From Virgibacillus natechei (GTDB lineage Bacteria > Bacillota > Bacilli > Bacillales > Amphibacillaceae), in contig NZ_CP110224.1 of the NCBI RefSeq assembly GCF_026013645.1, positions 1,922,001 through 1,986,000 on the forward strand: 64,000 bases of DNA, read 5' to 3'. The notes under the pieces were generated by a model. The model saw only the letters and a list, made by a program, of their open reading frames with translations, had not been told where the DNA came from and did no database searches. This document shows, in pieces, positions 1 through 10,245 of the stretch (the stretch's first letter is position 1; each line of letters opens with the position of its first letter). Made by a program: the position numbers and the translations under genes.

Positions 1-1020
1 TACAACATCAGATCTTTCTGGGTCTGGTTTCATGTAGAATGCTTTAATTTCGGCTGGGTAATTTATAATAAATACTGGTTTGTCATAGGCTTCAGCAATA
101 GCCGTTTCATGAGGAGCGCCAAAATCTTCGCCCCATTTAATATCAGTAAAGCCTTTTTCTTGCAGTAAGACAACAGCATCATCATATGAAATTCTAGCGA
201 AAGGTGCCTTGATTTTTTCTAATTTCGATGTATCACGTTCCAGCACATTTAATTCCAATTTACAGTTATCCAGTACGGATTGTGCAATAAAACTCACATA
301 TTGCTCTTGTATTTCTAAGCTTTCTTCATGATCAATAAAAGCCATTTCTGGTTCAATCATCCAAAATTCAATTAAGTGTCTGCGTGTTTTCGATTTTTCT
401 GCACGAAATGTCGGGCCAAAAGAGAATACCTTGCCAAACGCCATTGCAGCAGCTTCCATATATAATTGACCACTTTGTGATAAGTAAGCTTCTTCATCGA
501 AATATTGAGTATGGAATAATTCAGTAGTTCCCTCTGCAGATGATCCTGTTAAGATTGGTGGATCAATTTTCACATACCCACCATCATTGAAAAATTGATA
601 GGTTGCTCGAATAATTTCATTTCGAATTTTCATAATAGCATGTTGTCTTTTGGATCGTAACCATAAATGGCGATGATCCATTAAGAATTCAGTACCATGT
701 TCTTTTGGTGTTATAGGGTAGTCTATTGCTTCATGTATCAATTCAATATTACTAACCTGCATTTCATATCCAAAAGGGGACCTTGCATCCTCCACGATCT
801 TCCCGGTTATGTACATGGAAGATTCCTGTGGCATACTTTTAGCAAGTTGAAATGCTTCTTCGCTAACATCGCTTTTTGCTACTACACCTTGCATAAACCC
901 TGTTCCATCACGTAACTGCAAAAATGCGATTTTTCCACTTGATCGTTTATTGGCAAGCCATGCTCCAATCGTTACTGTTTCTTCATTATAATTAGGTGCT
1001 TGTGAAATTGTTATTTTCAA
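1..1020 (-). CDS. asnS: Asparaginyl-tRNA synthetase (3' end outside window)
   Basis: Charges tRNA-Asn with asparagine in the cytoplasm (class IIb synthetase). The first 340 codons are visible. They begin with an N-terminal OB-fold anticodon-binding domain (start [15 protein letters not shown], then [21 protein letters not shown]) and run into the catalytic core, where [13 protein letters not shown] lies at the window edge. The start is a TTG at 1018-1020, chosen because CGGAGG stands about 9 bases upstream and no in-frame ATG fits the family N-terminus. The family is about 430 residues long, so roughly 90 residues are missing. The gene follows aspB closely, as in B. subtilis. AspRS is the nearest alternative, but the synteny with aspB favours AsnRS. 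Confidence 0.93.
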   Translation of the reverse strand, partial: MKITISQAPNYNEETVTIGAWLANKRSSGKIAFLQLRDGTGFMQGVVAKSDVSEEAFQLAKSMPQESSMYITGKIVEDARSPFGYEMQVSNIELIHEAIDYPITPKEHGTEFLMDHRHLWLRSKRQHAIMKIRNEIIRATYQFFNDGGYVKIDPPILTGSSAEGTTELFHTQYFDEEAYLSQSGQLYMEAAAMAFGKVFSFGPTFRAEKSKTRRHLIEFWMIEPEMAFIDHEESLEIQEQYVSFIAQSVLDNCKLELNVLERDTSKLEKIKAPFARISYDDAVVLLQEKGFTDIKWGEDFGAPHETAIAEAYDKPVFIINYPAEIKAFYMKPDPERSDVV

Positions 1021-1039
1021 ATGTATGACCTCCGTAAAA

Positions 1040-2221
1040 CTATGCTTGATGACTTGTTACAAATCTTTTTATACGTTTGGCTGCTTCTTCTAATGTATCA
1101 ATTGATAAAGCATAGGACAACCTTACATTGTTTGGTGAACCAAATCCAGAACCAGGTACTAGTGCAACCTTCTCTTCTTCAAGTAATGCTGTCACCCAAT
1201 CATCTGTGTTATCAAAGCCGTTCATGGCTACTGCTTCTTCTACGTTCGGAAATAAATAAAATGCTCCTTTTGGCTTAACACATGAGATCCCAGGTATAGC
1301 CACGATTAACTCATACATTGCGTCCAGTCTTTCCTTAAATGTTTGTTTCATCGCTTCCGAATCTTCTTTACTTTCATATGCAGCCAAAGCTGCGTATTGT
1401 GCAATAGATGTAGGATTAGATGTCGAATGGGAAGCCAGATTTGACATTGCTTTAATAATATAAGTTGGTCCAGCAGCATACCCAATTCTCCAACCAGTCA
1501 TTGCGTGAGATTTGGATACTCCATTGATTAAGATAGTTTGTTCTTTTAATTCATTAGACAAGGCCCCTATCGAAACATGCTCATCATTGGTATAGATTAA
1601 TTTTTCATAAATTTCATCTGAAACAATTACAATATTATGCTTTAAGCAAATTTCTCCTAGTTTTTCTAATTCTTCTTTATTATACATCATTCCAGTAGGA
1701 TTACTTGGTGAATTAATAATAACGGCTTTTGTTTTATCCGTGATTGCATTTTCAAGTTCTTCTGGAGTTAACTTAAAGTCATTTGCTTCTTCAGCATTTA
1801 GGAAAACTGGTTGTCCACCAGCCAATTTGATTTGTTCTGGATAACTGACCCAATAAGGTGCGGGAACAATTACTTCATCTCCCTCATTTAACAAGACTTG
1901 AAACAAAGTATATAAAGCGTGTTTAGCTCCTGTTGTTACAATTATTTGGTCTGTTGAATATTCTAGGTCGTTATCATCTTTACACTTACGTACAATAGCC
2001 TGTTTAAGCTCTGGGATGCCACCAGCTGGTGTGTATTTGGTCATTCCATTATCCATTGCTTTCTTTGCGGACTCAAGAATATAATCAGGTGTATTAAAAT
2101 CGGGTTCCCCAACACCTAGACCTATAACATCATGCCCTTGCTGCTTTAATTCTTTTGCCTTTGCGGAAATTGCTAATGTTGATGATGGTGTTAACGTTTT
2201 TACTCTGTTTGCTAATTGCAT
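1040..2221 (-). CDS. aspB: Aspartate aminotransferase (PLP-dependent)
   Basis: Class I aminotransferase of 393 residues that interconverts aspartate/2-oxoglutarate and oxaloacetate/glutamate, supplying aspartate for asparagine and lysine synthesis. Visible features are an N-terminal substrate loop ([12 protein letters not shown], residues 35-46), NPTG at 174-177, the PLP-contacting DEIY near 202-205, and the Schiff-base lysine K237 in [11 protein letters not shown]. The C-terminal small domain is complete. It lies between ypmB and asnS with short gaps, so co-transcription is likely. Specificity could extend to other amino acids, as for many class Ib enzymes; the name rests on sequence type and the conserved aspB-asnS neighbourhood. 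Confidence 0.93.
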   Translation of the reverse strand: MQLANRVKTLTPSSTLAISAKAKELKQQGHDVIGLGVGEPDFNTPDYILESAKKAMDNGMTKYTPAGGIPELKQAIVRKCKDDNDLEYSTDQIIVTTGAKHALYTLFQVLLNEGDEVIVPAPYWVSYPEQIKLAGGQPVFLNAEEANDFKLTPEELENAITDKTKAVIINSPSNPTGMMYNKEELEKLGEICLKHNIVIVSDEIYEKLIYTNDEHVSIGALSNELKEQTILINGVSKSHAMTGWRIGYAAGPTYIIKAMSNLASHSTSNPTSIAQYAALAAYESKEDSEAMKQTFKERLDAMYELIVAIPGISCVKPKGAFYLFPNVEEAVAMNGFDNTDDWVTALLEEEKVALVPGSGFGSPNNVRLSYALSIDTLEEAAKRIKRFVTSHQA

Positions 2222-2243
2222 TTATAAAGTCACCTCTCTATGT

Positions 2244-2783
2244 CTAATTAAACATCCGATTAAAACGATATTGTTCATAACGTGATCCGTCGTACATGGA
2301 TAAATAATCTAATATATATCGGTTTGAGTCATCATTATATGCTAATTCCCATAATGGCTCATCATCAACCATCGCTGGTACTATATTAATGAACTCACAA
2401 CCGGTACATTGTTCGCTCCAGCCGCTTTTTATAGTTTCTGCAAGTACTATTTCATTTTTTTCAACAGTAGTTAGTGTCTTTTCATTACCTTCTAAGGGAT
2501 AAAAGATAATTTTCTCTTCATTATCTTCGTTCTTCCCAAATATAACATGGTATGCTTCAGCACCGTTAAATTGTTCAATTTTCTCTATTTCTGTAATGGA
2601 AGTAGCTTGTATGATTTGTCTTTCTGTTTCCTCAAATCCAGCTGTTTTACTTTCTTGTATGTCAAGGTATAAAAAAATAACATATATAAAACAGGAAACA
2701 AGCAGAATTAGAAGTATAAGGAAAATCCAAAATATTTTTCCGCGACGCCCCGTATAACTAAAATTTTGTTGCTTATATTTCAT
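2244..2783 (-). CDS. ypmB: YpmB-like membrane-anchored protein
   Basis: Protein of 179 residues with a short basic N-terminus, one membrane segment near residues 15-40 (IFWIFLILLILLVSCFIYVIF) and an extracytoplasmic domain. It matches the YpmB/DUF5590 family in size, topology and position beside aspB. No enzymatic motif is visible and the function is unknown. The ATG at 2783 is preferred because GGGTGAG lies 5 bases upstream; the frame can also open at a GTG at 2792, but that codon is inside the ribosome binding site. Two cysteines close together (SEQCTGCEF) in the outer domain could form a disulfide or bind a metal. Confidence 0.8.
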   Translation of the reverse strand: MKYKQQNFSYTGRRGKIFWIFLILLILLVSCFIYVIFLYLDIQESKTAGFEETERQIIQATSITEIEKIEQFNGAEAYHVIFGKNEDNEEKIIFYPLEGNEKTLTTVEKNEIVLAETIKSGWSEQCTGCEFINIVPAMVDDEPLWELAYNDDSNRYILDYLSMYDGSRYEQYRFNRMFN

Positions 2784-3027
2784 TATTCTCACCCAATTAT
2801 TAGCTTATTACTTGTTTGGTTATCCATCTTCTTCCAACCATTAATAAAAGCTTCTTCTATTATCAAATTTTGTAATTCATAGTTAAAGTTAGCTTACAGA
2901 TACTACTCATAAGGAAGGTTGATTTCAATTAAAGGAAAGCATATATAGTATAACAGCCCATGCTGAGATTATGTTTTGTTTTCCTTTAATTCAACAAAAT
3001 TTTCCTACCCATACCATACTATAATAT

Positions 3028-3057
3028 ACTGATGTGTGTGATTAGCATCAGTATATC
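3028..3057. terminator. Hairpin just downstream of dinG
   Basis: An 11-bp perfect stem (ATATACTGATG / CATCAGTATAT) with a loop of about 9-11 bases begins a few bases after the dinG stop codon. The uracil run is better on the plus strand (CTTTTTT) than on the minus strand (TTATAG), so its strength as a dinG terminator is uncertain. It probably separates dinG from ypmB. Confidence 0.5.
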
Positions 3058-3061
3058 TTTT

Positions 3062-5863
3062 TTAAAACCAATCACCTGCTTTATTCATTAATTTATGTGT
3101 AGAATCAATTGTTATTGGTACATCCGGAATGGATTGAATAAAATACTTACCATAACGAGCTTTGGTGATTCGTGCATCACAAACAAATACAATTCCTCGG
3201 TCACTAGTTGATCGGATTAATCTTCCAAATCCTTGCTTAAACCGGATAACTGCATTTGGTAATGCTAACTCAAAAAACGCATTTCTTCCTTCTTCTTTTA
3301 AATAATTTGATTTTGCTTCATAAACCGGATGATTTGGTGGTTGAAATGGAAGCCGAACAATCATTAAACAAGATAGATCATCTCCAGGTATATCAACGCC
3401 TTCCCAGAACGAGCTAGTTCCAAATAATATGGCCTGGTCAAAGGTTTGAAAGTTTTTCTTTAGTCTACTACGACTTCCACTTGATATACCTTGAGCAATA
3501 AGCACATATTTATTTACATCTATGGTTTCTTTTAGTAATGTATGTGTTTTTCTTAACATGTCATATGATGTAAATAAGACAAGCATTCTTCCATCTGTTA
3601 TTTCAGCTAAAGAAATGATGGCTTCACATGTTGCATAAATAAATTCATCCAAATTTCCTTCCTTAATATCTGGAAAATCATCTGGGATCATGAGCTGTAC
3701 TTGATCCTGATAAGAAAAGGGTGACGTGATTTTCTTTGTAAACAATCGGTCTGTTGGCAAACCGAGTCTGTTTTGGATAAAGGAAAAAGAATTTTTCATT
3801 GTTAAAGTAGCGCTAGTTAAGATAACACTTTCCTTTTTATCAAAGAAATCGTCCGCTAATAGTGTAGAGATGTCTGTAGGTTCACTATAAAGATAAACAG
3901 CATTTTTAGCCCCATGTGTATCAATTTCAATCCATTTTACCTGAGGTATTGAATTGTCTATTAAGAATAATTGTTCGATTTGATCATTGAATGACTGGAG
4001 AATCTGCATACTTCCTTTTATTTCATCATCATCATATTTTTCAAGAACCTGTTTTTTATCAAGATATTGTTCAACTATTGTAAGTATATGGATTAGATCT
4101 CTTATAAAAAAAGTTAATCTTGTTGCCATCTCTTTTATGGTGTTCCATTTTTGTGGTTCTTCGCGTTCATCTTCAAAACGGTATTGCGTTCTCCCGATAT
4201 CACTAATTGATTTATTGTTTTTTTGCTGATCCAAAACATATTGATATAAGGTTCGGAATAAATCATCAATTTCATATTTAGCTTTTAAAAATATATCATC
4301 CCATTTTTTCAAGGGCAAATCATCTTGATTAAAAGTATATTTTTGCAGTAACTTACTGAATATCTTAGATTCATCTGTCATTCCAAGTTGATTGAATGTG
4401 TATTGCAAACTGATATAATCTAATTTTAATCCATAATGATGTGAAGCAGTTTCTTCCAAATGATGGGCTTCGTCTATGATAACTTTGTCATATCTGGGTA
4501 AGAATTGATAACCATTAAACATATCCGTACATAGCAAGGCGTGATTCGTAATGATAATATCTGCTTGCTGTGCTTTTTGACGTGCTTTTTGATAATAAGA
4601 CCTTGTAAACCAAGGTGAAGATGGATCGACATAGCCTTCTGTTTCAGCTGATATTTTTTTATAAAATAAATAACCACTGGATGGTAACTGAATTTCGTCA
4701 ATATCTCCAGTATCCGTTTCTGTTAGCCAAACAAGTATCATTGCTTTTGTAAGAGCAATATCATAATTATTCTGTTGATCCGTAGCTAACTCTCGCTCTA
4801 GCTTTTCAAGACTAATATAATGATTTTTTCCCTTTAATAAACTTGCTTTGAATGGGAAGTCAATTAATTTACGAATTAGCGGAATCTCATTTTCCAATAA
4901 TTGTGATTGTAATTGCGTCGTATAGCTGCTGATCACAATCCGTTTTTTTGTTTTAACGGCTTCATAAATAGCAGGAATTAAATATGCCAGCGATTTTCCT
5001 GTTCCTGTTTCTGCTTCAATTAAAGTGTGATTATGCGATTGAAATGCATCAAAAACCGTTTCTGACATTTCACGCTGTCCATCTCGTTTTTCGTACTTTT
5101 CCATATACTGTTGCATGCTGCCATTCATTTCATAAATATCATCCAAATAGTCACCATAAGAACTTATCTGTACATCATCGGATACTGTATTATTTTCTGT
5201 TTTTTTAAATGCAAGTCCTCTGTAAGAAACAATTTCATCATTTTCATCTGTCGAAAACGCCAATTGCCTATGCCTTTCAACTAATAACTCCCTTAAATCA
5301 GATTTAAACATAGTTTCAAGTGTTAATAAATGGTCAATTGTTTCATATGGCAAGGATTCCAGCTTCTCCTTGAGTTTTATAAATAACTTTGCAGTTACAT
5401 AAGCATCAGATAAGGCCCGGTGAGGATCATCATGATAAATATCCAAGTATTCCGTTAACTGCTCCAATTTAAAACTCGGTGATTTTGGATACAAGATTCG
5501 CGCAAGTTCAACCGTATCCAAAACTGGATTCGTCAGCTGGATCATTTCATTATTAGCAAGTTCTTGATTTAAAAAACCTAAGTCAAACGGAACATTATGA
5601 GCTATTAAGTATCCGCCGTTAAATATATTTGTTATTTCTTCTGCTTTTTCTTCAAAAGTCGGAGCATCAGCAATATCTTCATCGAAAATTCCCGTTAAGT
5701 TAGAAATAAATGGAGGGATGGCCTTATTTGGGTTAAGCAAGGTGGAGTAACGATCGGTTATTTTATTGTCTTCAATTACAACAACACCTACTTCGATGAT
5801 TTTATCATCCTTTACCGGGGAATTTCCGGTAGTTTCAAGGTCAATTACGACATATTTATTCAT
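3062..5863 (-). CDS. dinG: DinG-family helicase with N-terminal 3'-5' exonuclease domain
   Basis: Large (933-residue) XPD/DinG superfamily 2 helicase with the Firmicutes architecture. Residues 1-170 form a DnaQ-like DEDDh exonuclease domain (VVIDLETTGNSP near the start, IAHNVPFDLGFL near 87-98, HRALSDAYVTAKLF near 148-161). The helicase core follows, with Walker A ETGTGKSLAY, the DEAH box VIIDEAHHLEE and a C-terminal motif VI region (RFKQGFGRLIRS). In the family the protein acts on DNA repair intermediates; Firmicutes DinG proteins have been reported to act mainly as nucleases. It lies downstream of panD as in B. subtilis. All catalytic acidic residues appear intact. Confidence 0.93.
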   Translation of the reverse strand: MNKYVVIDLETTGNSPVKDDKIIEVGVVVIEDNKITDRYSTLLNPNKAIPPFISNLTGIFDEDIADAPTFEEKAEEITNIFNGGYLIAHNVPFDLGFLNQELANNEMIQLTNPVLDTVELARILYPKSPSFKLEQLTEYLDIYHDDPHRALSDAYVTAKLFIKLKEKLESLPYETIDHLLTLETMFKSDLRELLVERHRQLAFSTDENDEIVSYRGLAFKKTENNTVSDDVQISSYGDYLDDIYEMNGSMQQYMEKYEKRDGQREMSETVFDAFQSHNHTLIEAETGTGKSLAYLIPAIYEAVKTKKRIVISSYTTQLQSQLLENEIPLIRKLIDFPFKASLLKGKNHYISLEKLERELATDQQNNYDIALTKAMILVWLTETDTGDIDEIQLPSSGYLFYKKISAETEGYVDPSSPWFTRSYYQKARQKAQQADIIITNHALLCTDMFNGYQFLPRYDKVIIDEAHHLEETASHHYGLKLDYISLQYTFNQLGMTDESKIFSKLLQKYTFNQDDLPLKKWDDIFLKAKYEIDDLFRTLYQYVLDQQKNNKSISDIGRTQYRFEDEREEPQKWNTIKEMATRLTFFIRDLIHILTIVEQYLDKKQVLEKYDDDEIKGSMQILQSFNDQIEQLFLIDNSIPQVKWIEIDTHGAKNAVYLYSEPTDISTLLADDFFDKKESVILTSATLTMKNSFSFIQNRLGLPTDRLFTKKITSPFSYQDQVQLMIPDDFPDIKEGNLDEFIYATCEAIISLAEITDGRMLVLFTSYDMLRKTHTLLKETIDVNKYVLIAQGISSGSRSRLKKNFQTFDQAILFGTSSFWEGVDIPGDDLSCLMIVRLPFQPPNHPVYEAKSNYLKEEGRNAFFELALPNAVIRFKQGFGRLIRSTSDRGIVFVCDARITKARYGKYFIQSIPDVPITIDSTHKLMNKAGDWF

Positions 5864-5940
5864 GCTTCCACCTAACTTTCTTGTACCACCTTAAAAATAA
5901 AACCCTTACCATATATTTTTGATAAGAGTTTTACATCTAC

Positions 5941-6324
5941 CTACATCTCTGTTAATGGAGGTTCTTGCTCAATAAGTTGCTCGATTTCATTATTATCATT
6001 CATAATGGCAACTTTTGGTTTATATGATGTTAACTCTTCATTACTGACAATTGCATAGGAGACAATTATTACGGTGTCACCTTTTTGTACAAGCCTCGCA
6101 GCAGCTCCATTCAAACATATAATTCCAGATCCTTTTTCTCCAGGGATTATATATGTTTCTAGTCGAGCTCCATTATTATTATTTACAATTTGTACTTTTT
6201 CGTGTGGCAAAATGTCAACTTGCTCCAATATTGATTCGTCCACTGTCACACTTCCAACATAATTTAAATTGGCTTCTGTCACTCGTGCACGATGAATCTT
6301 CGCTTTCATCATGGTACGAAACAT
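5941..6324 (-). CDS. panD: Aspartate 1-decarboxylase (pyruvoyl enzyme) precursor
   Basis: Makes beta-alanine from aspartate for pantothenate synthesis. The 127-residue proenzyme carries the self-cleavage site G24-S25 ([10 protein letters not shown]), where serine becomes the pyruvoyl group, and the conserved [13 protein letters not shown] stretch of the barrel. Length equals the family norm. It ends the panB-panC-panD run, with the panC stop 13 bases upstream of its start, and is probably translated from the same message. Confidence 0.96.
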   Translation of the reverse strand: MFRTMMKAKIHRARVTEANLNYVGSVTVDESILEQVDILPHEKVQIVNNNNGARLETYIIPGEKGSGIICLNGAAARLVQKGDTVIIVSYAIVSNEELTSYKPKVAIMNDNNEIEQLIEQEPPLTEM

Positions 6325-6337
6325 AAGGTTCCCCTCC

Positions 6338-7210
6338 TTACTTAAACTGACTCACTAATTTACCATTTTTATCTAATAGAAGGTTATCGATTAATCTGGT
6401 ATTTTCAAAATTTACGGCTACTGCAAGTATTACCTGTTCATCTATTACAGTAATAGGTTTAAGCTGTGGATAGCTTAGAATTTCGACATAATCAATTCTA
6501 GCACTTGTCTTATCATTAATCGTATTCATAACCTCTTTAACAATGATAGCAGGATTTTTTTCATCGTCAACTACTAATTGCTGTCCTTTTTGCAATGCTT
6601 TATATATCCACACAGCTTCTTCTCGCTCATGACGGTTTAAATGAACATTTCGGCTGCTTTGTGCTACACCATCCTGTTCTCTTGTTGTCTGTATTCCAAT
6701 TAGTTTAATTGGAAAATTTAAAGAAGTAATAAGTGCATCAACTACTGCAACCTGTTGTGCATCCTTAAGTCCGAAATAAGTTTTACTTGGTTGTATAATG
6801 TTAAATAATTTAGTTAATACCGTAATTACACCTTCAAAATGGTTAGGACGGGAGCGTCCACACATGACATCAGCCCGTTCCACGGTAGACAAAGCAATAA
6901 GCATTTTACTTGGATACATTTCATGCGCTGTAGGAATAAATAAAATATCTACACCAATCTCTTCTGCAAGCAGTAAATCCTTTTCTTCATTCCGTGGATA
7001 TTGTTCATAATCTTCATTTGGACCAAATTGTAGCGGGTTAACAAAAATACTTGCAACTACAATATCGTTTTCTTCTTTTGCATGTTCCATTAAGTTTAAA
7101 TGTCCTTCATGAAGGAAACCCATTGTAGCCACAAAACCTATTTGTTTATCCTGTTTAATTAACTCGCGGCATTGATATTGCATTTCTTCAACTGATCGAA
7201 TAACTTTCAT
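6338..7210 (-). CDS. panC: Pantothenate synthetase (pantoate-beta-alanine ligase)
   Basis: ATP-dependent ligase joining pantoate and beta-alanine in coenzyme A biosynthesis. The 290-residue protein shows the nucleotidyltransferase-type ATP signature ([16 protein letters not shown], with the HxGH motif), [12 protein letters not shown] in the pantoate site region, and SSRNVHL in the KMSKS-like loop. It lies between panB and panD with gaps of about 13 bases, a tight operon that places three consecutive pathway steps together. Confidence 0.96.
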   Translation of the reverse strand: MKVIRSVEEMQYQCRELIKQDKQIGFVATMGFLHEGHLNLMEHAKEENDIVVASIFVNPLQFGPNEDYEQYPRNEEKDLLLAEEIGVDILFIPTAHEMYPSKMLIALSTVERADVMCGRSRPNHFEGVITVLTKLFNIIQPSKTYFGLKDAQQVAVVDALITSLNFPIKLIGIQTTREQDGVAQSSRNVHLNRHEREEAVWIYKALQKGQQLVVDDEKNPAIIVKEVMNTINDKTSARIDYVEILSYPQLKPITVIDEQVILAVAVNFENTRLIDNLLLDKNGKLVSQFK

Positions 7211-7223
7211 ACGAATCCCTACT

Positions 7224-8051
7224 TTAACTTTTTGGTAACAAATCTTTATTTTTAGTTAAAAATGAATGTTGATCTAATGGGAACAAACCTTTTTTTACAT
7301 CGGATACATAGCCTTTAATCGCCTCTACCCCTTGCGTGTTAAAATCTCCATAGGGTTTAACAAATTTAGGTAAACGGTCGACACCATATTTTAATATATC
7401 GTGATAAACCAATACTTGTCCATCACAATAAACCCCAGCACCAATCCCAATTATCGGGATGGGTGTATTCTCTGTAACAATTTCGGCTAGCTCTTTCGGA
7501 ACGCATTCCAATACTAATGAAACGGCTCCATGCTCAGCGAGTTTCTCAGCATCTTCAAGAAGCTTTTTAGCTGTTTCTTTATCTTTTCCTTGAACTTTAA
7601 AACCACCTAAGACGTTGACTGTTTGAGGTGTTAAACCTAAATGTCCAACAACTGGAATCCCTGCTTCAGTGAGCCGCTTTGTTAACAGCAAGATTTCTTC
7701 AGAAGCACCCTCTAATTTTAGTGCTTGCGCATCCGTTTTCTGAAAAATTTCTCGGGCGTTTATTAACGATTCTTCCAAAGAAACATGATAGGACATAAAA
7801 GGCATATCCACAACAGTATACGTATTTGGTGCCCCTCGTTTTACCGCCTTTCCATGGTGGATCATATCATTAACTGTTACTTGAACTGTAGATTCATATC
7901 CTAAGACAACCATACCTAAGGAGTCGCCAACCAGTATCATATCAATTTCTGACTCTTCTGCTGCTTTTGCTGAAGGATAATCATATGCAGTAATCATCGT
8001 AATCTTTTCATCGTTTTCTTTCATTTTCTGCAAATCCAATCTATTTAACAT
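7224..8051 (-). CDS. panB: 3-methyl-2-oxobutanoate hydroxymethyltransferase
   Basis: First committed step of pantothenate synthesis: adds a hydroxymethyl group from 5,10-methylenetetrahydrofolate to ketoisovalerate. The 275-residue TIM barrel has [10 protein letters not shown] near the N-terminus, the metal/substrate loop [15 protein letters not shown], and IGIGAG near the C-terminus. The ATG at 8051 is chosen because AAGGAGGGG lies about 9 bases upstream and the length fits the family. This start overlaps the end of birA by 11 bases, suggesting translational coupling. The frame is open further upstream, but that part is inside birA. Confidence 0.95.
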   Translation of the reverse strand: MLNRLDLQKMKENDEKITMITAYDYPSAKAAEESEIDMILVGDSLGMVVLGYESTVQVTVNDMIHHGKAVKRGAPNTYTVVDMPFMSYHVSLEESLINAREIFQKTDAQALKLEGASEEILLLTKRLTEAGIPVVGHLGLTPQTVNVLGGFKVQGKDKETAKKLLEDAEKLAEHGAVSLVLECVPKELAEIVTENTPIPIIGIGAGVYCDGQVLVYHDILKYGVDRLPKFVKPYGDFNTQGVEAIKGYVSDVKKGLFPLDQHSFLTKNKDLLPKS

Positions 8052-9045
8052 AATCCATTTCCCCTCCTTGAAACCATTCAATTTCTCCAGAATATAGCCT
8101 TTTCTCTTCTTTATCAATACCTTTATAAATTAATGCCCCATCTTCAGCAATTCCTAAAAACGCTGCTTCCCATTGGTCTCTTGACGTTTTGATTAGAATG
8201 TTTTCTCCAATTTTGAACCCGCTATTTTCCCATTTCTGCTTCACTTCAGAAAAACCATTTTTCATATAGGTTTCATAAGATTTTTCAAAAGTAACTAATA
8301 GGTCTTGGATAATATTTTTAATCGACCAATCTTTATTCGTTTCGATTTGTAAGGAAGTTGCATTTAAATTTACATCCTGGGGCAACTCATTATATGTTTG
8401 ATTAACATTTACGCCGATTCCAATTACAACATATTGAATTTGATCTTGCTCTGCCTGCATTTCTGTTAGAATTCCTGCTGTTTTTTTGTTGTTTAATAAA
8501 ATATCATTTGGCCACTTAATCAGAGGCTCCGTATTCGTATATGAACGGATTGTTTCTGCTAGCACAGTTGCAGTTAATAAAGTTAATTGCGGTGCAAGGT
8601 ACGGTAATATTGCAGGTCGAAGAATAATACTGAGCCAAATACCCTTATTCTGTGCAGAGTGCCATGTGCGATCCATTCTTCCTCTGCCCTTCGTCTGTTC
8701 GTCAGCAATAATGATTGTACCATGTTTAGCATTGTCCTGAGCAGCTTGATGCGCAATGATCTGAGTAGAGGCAGTTGTTTCTTTATGTATAATTGTTCTA
8801 CCAAGCCATTGTGTGTTTAACCCCCATTGAATCGTGTTCTCACTAAGCTTATTAGGAGTATTCGTAATCTTGTAACCTTTATTAGATTTTCCTACAATTA
8901 CGTACCCATCTTTTTCTAACTCTTTCATATGTTTCCATACGGCGTTGCGGGATATGTTTAACCTTTCTGATAAAAGTTGTCCTGATATATATTTGTCTTG
9001 ATTGCCTGCTAATATTTTGATTAGTTTATTTCGGGTGGATTCCAT
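8041..9045 (-). CDS. birA: Bifunctional biotin-protein ligase / biotin repressor
   Basis: Attaches biotin to carboxylase carrier proteins and, when biotin is plentiful, represses biotin genes. The 334-residue protein starts with a winged helix ([20 protein letters not shown], about residues 20-45). A ligase core follows, with the biotinyl-AMP loop [11 protein letters not shown] and KWPNDILL, then a C-terminal SH3-like domain. The ATG at 9045 is preferred: AAAGGAG lies 8 bases upstream, whereas the GTG at 9054 overlaps that site. It overlaps the cca end by 25 bases and panB by 11 bases, so cca-birA-panBCD reads as one operon. Confidence 0.94.
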   Translation of the reverse strand: MESTRNKLIKILAGNQDKYISGQLLSERLNISRNAVWKHMKELEKDGYVIVGKSNKGYKITNTPNKLSENTIQWGLNTQWLGRTIIHKETTASTQIIAHQAAQDNAKHGTIIIADEQTKGRGRMDRTWHSAQNKGIWLSIILRPAILPYLAPQLTLLTATVLAETIRSYTNTEPLIKWPNDILLNNKKTAGILTEMQAEQDQIQYVVIGIGVNVNQTYNELPQDVNLNATSLQIETNKDWSIKNIIQDLLVTFEKSYETYMKNGFSEVKQKWENSGFKIGENILIKTSRDQWEAAFLGIAEDGALIYKGIDKEEKRLYSGEIEWFQGGEMDYVK

Positions 9046-10223
9046 TTTATCCACTCCTTTAATTCAAATTTTATATTTTTGAGCCCCCCTATCACAACTT
9101 CTTTCTCTATTATGTTGAGTGTTCGTTGTATCCAAGGGCCTCTTTTCGCATCAGGAAATAGATCTACAATTTCATTCCCATTAATTTCCAGATCTTTTTT
9201 TGATTGGATCGTAAGGTTTTGATCGATTTGATATAAATCCTCATGCATTAATGAATAATCTGGTTGAAATGTCTTAATTAACCTAATAAAACCATTATAG
9301 TAACTAGAGGATAGTTGATAAACCAACCATTGATCGAGTCCGTGCTTCTTAAAGTAGTGAAAAGAATAAACCAATTGATTAGCTTCATTTTTCATCTTAT
9401 TGGAACATTTCCAACTAGTTATCCAATTTTCAACACTTGCGCGTGGTTCAACAATATGAAATAACGCGATAACTTCACCAAAGGAATATAACGGTGTTAA
9501 GGATTTGGGAAGTGAATGAATAATATATGGATATTCTACCATAATTGGAAGATGTTTATATACTTCTGTAGCTTTTAAGTATGAAATTCCATTAGCAAGG
9601 TATCTACCAGCAAATAGTTTTGTAAATTCATTTACTATTCGCTCCATTGCGAGGGTTTCAATAGCTTCTTTTACCTTTTTCATGTCATTCAATGTCTGGT
9701 GATGGATATCAAAACCTAATTGACTAGAAAATCGAAGTGCCCGAACAATACGTAATGGGTCTTCTGCGAATCGTTCATACCCATTACCTACTGTTCGAAT
9801 AAGCTTATCTTCTAGATCAGCTTTACCATCAAATAAGTCGATGGTCTTACCATACTTATCCATAGCCAATGCATTGATTGTAAAATCTCTCCGTTTTAAA
9901 TCTTCATGGATTGTATTTGTGAATTGCACGAAATCTGGATGACGTTGATCCGTGTAATCTCCATCTACTCTAAATGTTGTTATTTCATAGGATTGGTGCT
10001 GATGGCGCACAATGACGGTTCCATGTTTGATGCCAACAGGAATAACCTTTTCAAAAATTTGTTGAATAAGATTTGGTTGTGCGGATGTTGCGATATCAAT
10101 ATCTCCAATTGGACGTTCTAATAAGAGATCACGAACACATCCACCAACAAAAAAAGCTTGATGATTACATTTTTCTATTTTATCAATAATAGGACGTGCT
10201 ATTTGAAAAGGTTCCGTAAGCAT
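9021..10223 (-). CDS. cca: CCA tRNA nucleotidyltransferase
   Basis: Adds or repairs the 3' CCA end of tRNAs. The protein is about 400 residues with a class II head domain: GGCVRDLLLERPIGDIDIAT carries the metal-binding DxD pair, followed by RRDFTINALAMDKYG and the neck helix region with RFAEDPLRIVRALRF. The start at 10223 is favoured because GGTGAT lies about 5 bases upstream; an in-frame ATG at 10235 lacks a ribosome binding site. It sits between bshA and birA, as in B. subtilis. Confidence 0.94.
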   Translation of the reverse strand: MLTEPFQIARPIIDKIEKCNHQAFFVGGCVRDLLLERPIGDIDIATSAQPNLIQQIFEKVIPVGIKHGTVIVRHQHQSYEITTFRVDGDYTDQRHPDFVQFTNTIHEDLKRRDFTINALAMDKYGKTIDLFDGKADLEDKLIRTVGNGYERFAEDPLRIVRALRFSSQLGFDIHHQTLNDMKKVKEAIETLAMERIVNEFTKLFAGRYLANGISYLKATEVYKHLPIMVEYPYIIHSLPKSLTPLYSFGEVIALFHIVEPRASVENWITSWKCSNKMKNEANQLVYSFHYFKKHGLDQWLVYQLSSSYYNGFIRLIKTFQPDYSLMHEDLYQIDQNLTIQSKKDLEINGNEIVDLFPDAKRGPWIQRTLNIIEKEVVIGGLKNIKFELKEWIKWNPPEIN

Positions 10224-10245
10224 TATTATCACCATATTTCAAATT

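Noticed and set aside
2784..3061. Possible ypmA gene between dinG and ypmB
   Set aside because: Only a short open stretch (ending in MDNQTSNKLIIG near 2795) is present, with a stop close upstream and no ribosome binding site; it does not resemble YpmA as I remember it.
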